From assembly GCA_035296325.1 (NCBI GenBank), contig DATHBD010000057.1:1-14099 (forward strand): a stretch of 14,099 nucleotides of DNA, in the 5' to 3' direction. Positions within the stretch are counted from its first letter, which is position 1; each line of letters begins with the position of its first letter. Positions 13,090 to 14,099 of this stretch are shown here, one piece after another. Origin of the DNA: DATHBD01 sp035296325. Its GTDB lineage: Bacteria > Actinomycetota > Actinomycetes > Mycobacteriales > Micromonosporaceae. Made by a program: the position numbers and the translations under genes. Below the pieces are notes generated by a model. The model was not told where the DNA came from, ran no database searches, and saw nothing but the letters and a program-made list of their open reading frames with translations.

Positions 13090-14099
13090 GAGGACCGGGG
13101 GTGTTGCCGGCGATCACATAATAGGTGTGGAGGCCGGCGACGGTGAGGTTGTGGACCTGCTGTTCCTTGGTGCGGGTGCTGACCGTCAGCACCGTGCTCG
13201 CGGTCCCGTCGTTGGTCAGGACCTGGTCGCCGGCCTTGAGGTTTGCGGCGTTGGTCCAGGTGCGGGTGTTGGCGACCCAGACCGGGTGCTCGTCGGTGGC
13301 GGTCAGCTTGCCGGTCTGCTCGCCGGCCGCCCCGTCGGTGTCGATGGTGATATCAACAAGGCGTTTGGCGCCATCACCGGTGATCAGCGCGGAGACGGGC
13401 CGCGCGCCCGTCTCGCCGGTCTCCGGTTGGGCGGCCTGGACCAGGTCCCCGATCTGGACAGCCTCGATGGCCTTGGAACTGCCATCCGCCATCAGCACCG
13501 CGGTGCCCGGAACAAAACTGTTCCGACACCCCGCCGTGCCGGCCTTCGCCCCGACGCCGCCGGCCCTCGCGCCGGTCGCGCCGGCCTTTGCCGCGCCTGC
13601 CCCGCCGAGGAGGACGCTGGCACCGTCGAGGAAGCCCCGGGTGATCTGGCGGGTCGGGTTGCCCTTGTCCTCCTCGTAGCCCGCTTTGAAGCCCTCCCAC
13701 ATGTTCTTGGGGTTGAACTGCTCCTTCAGCTTTTTGTCAACCGCCTCCCGCGTTGCCTTCGGCGTGCCCACACTCGTTGGCGAGGCGTCATCGAGCAACT
13801 CCCAAGTCTCCCCCGCCCCGGTCACAGTTTCCTTGCCCCACTGAAACGCTTCGGAACTCATGTCGGACACCGTGTCGCCAAGCATCGACGCCCGGTCCTC
13901 GATCCAGCTCCCCAGCGACTCACCCGTCGGGTCGATCGACCGCAACACCCTGCCGGACACGTAGGCGTACGGCGACACCGCCGGCTGCCCCACACCGGTC
14001 GCCACCGGATCCATGCTGTTGAACGTGCCGGTCCCGGCGTCATACATCCGGGCCCGCATGAAGTAATCCCCACCCACCGTGGCGTCCTGATACTGCCCG
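13061..14099 (-). CDS. RHS-repeat polymorphic toxin carrier with pretoxin Hint domain (C-terminal part)
   Basis: The gene enters from the right edge; 345 residues are visible. It begins with the end of the RHS core: YFMRARMYDAGTGTFNSMDP, SPYAYVSGRVLRSIDPTGES. A linker follows with SWIEDR, KKLKEQFNPKNMWEGF, GNPTRQITRGFLDGA and a Gly/Ala-rich stretch. The Hint (intein-like) domain runs from Cys at 13528 (CRNSFVPGTAVLMADGS) through GDLVQAAQPETGETGARPV and TATDEHPVW (TxxH block) to VHNLTVAGLHTYYVIAGNTP. Hint domains cut themselves to release the toxin tip, with His-Asn-Cys at the cut site. Here the expected ending VLVHNC is lost because the frame shifts at 13097-13101, and the protein instead ends GPRAQLPWQCE at a TAG. 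So the carrier as written has neither cleavage site nor toxin. Confidence 0.88.
   Translation of the reverse strand, partial: GQYQDATVGGDYFMRARMYDAGTGTFNSMDPVATGVGQPAVSPYAYVSGRVLRSIDPTGESLGSWIEDRASMLGDTVSDMSSEAFQWGKETVTGAGETWELLDDASPTSVGTPKATREAVDKKLKEQFNPKNMWEGFKAGYEEDKGNPTRQITRGFLDGASVLLGGAGAAKAGATGARAGGVGAKAGTAGCRNSFVPGTAVLMADGSSKAIEAVQIGDLVQAAQPETGETGARPVSALITGDGAKRLVDITIDTDGAAGEQTGKLTATDEHPVWVANTRTWTNAANLKAGDQVLTNDGTASTVLTVSTRTKEQQVHNLTVAGLHTYYVIAGNTPGPRAQLPWQCE
13097..13101 (-). other. Frameshift point: C5 run between Hint domain and toxin tip
   Basis: On the coding strand the text is AACACCCCCGGTCCTCGTG. Removing one C restores AAC-ACC-CCG-GTC-CTC-GTG, that is NTPVLV, followed by HNC and the toxin tip. 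This is the family's standard Hint-to-tip junction, so a single extra base is the cause of the break. Confidence 0.85.
13613..13670 (-). repeat. RHS linker segment duplicated at 11653-11710
   Basis: This is the intact copy of the duplicated segment, inside the RHS gene just upstream of the Hint domain (encodes GNPTRQITRGFLDGAS). Conserved linkers of this sort are where new toxin tips are exchanged by homologous recombination. Confidence 0.85.

Noticed and set aside
1..14099. tRNA, rRNA, transposase or CRISPR features
   Set aside because: No cloverleaf, rRNA-like block, transposase motif or spaced repeat array was seen on either strand.

Overview
The window is GC-rich throughout, uses GTG starts freely, shows TAnnnT-type -10 boxes placed directly before start codons (leaderless genes), and carries F420-type and mycothiol-type enzyme families. 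Together these point to an actinobacterium; the gene families would fit Micromonosporaceae, but that is inference and no 16S or other marker is present.

Left part (1-3921): the tail of an unrecognised gene, a membrane-anchored protein of unknown function read leftwards, then a tightly coupled rightward pair. The pair is a UPF0718/ArsP_1-type permease and its TIGR03943/DUF1980-type partner, which carries a five-residue DGHGG tandem repeat that looks metal-binding. A leftward DinB/DUF664 protein converges on the pair.

Middle (3998-8523, all leftward): a probable two-gene sugar operon made of a FucP-type H+ symporter and a sugar-binding lipoprotein without any ABC permease or ATPase; a strong hairpin terminator; a stand-alone ZnuA-type zinc-binding lipoprotein whose promoter holds a perfect 7-1-7 palindrome of Zur type; and a TIGR03560-type LLM/F420 oxidoreductase. 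The His-rich permease pair and the Zur-type ZnuA make metal handling the recurrent theme, but no ZnuB or ZnuC is present and no Zur-type box was found before the permease pair.

Right-middle (8591-11164): three housekeeping-like genes, each with a -10 box 7-8 bases before its start codon: a DUF62 S-adenosylmethionine hydrolase, a GrpB/UPF0157 protein and a HTH_42 (AlkZ-like DNA glycosylase) protein.

Right end (11222-14099, all leftward): a polymorphic toxin locus. It holds the C-terminal end of an RHS-type protein with a pretoxin Hint domain, a toxin tip with a ParB-like GGHHRT motif, and an unrecognised putative immunity gene that overlaps the toxin stop. Beyond them lies about 1 kb of wreckage: an orphan tip-like fragment, a second copy of the RHS linker, a long hairpin and a SUKH (SMI1/KNR4) immunity pseudogene in three frames. 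In the RHS gene an extra C in a C5 run at 13097-13101 puts the toxin tip out of frame with its Hint domain. This right end is the accessory, fast-evolving part of the window and the most likely place for something undescribed.
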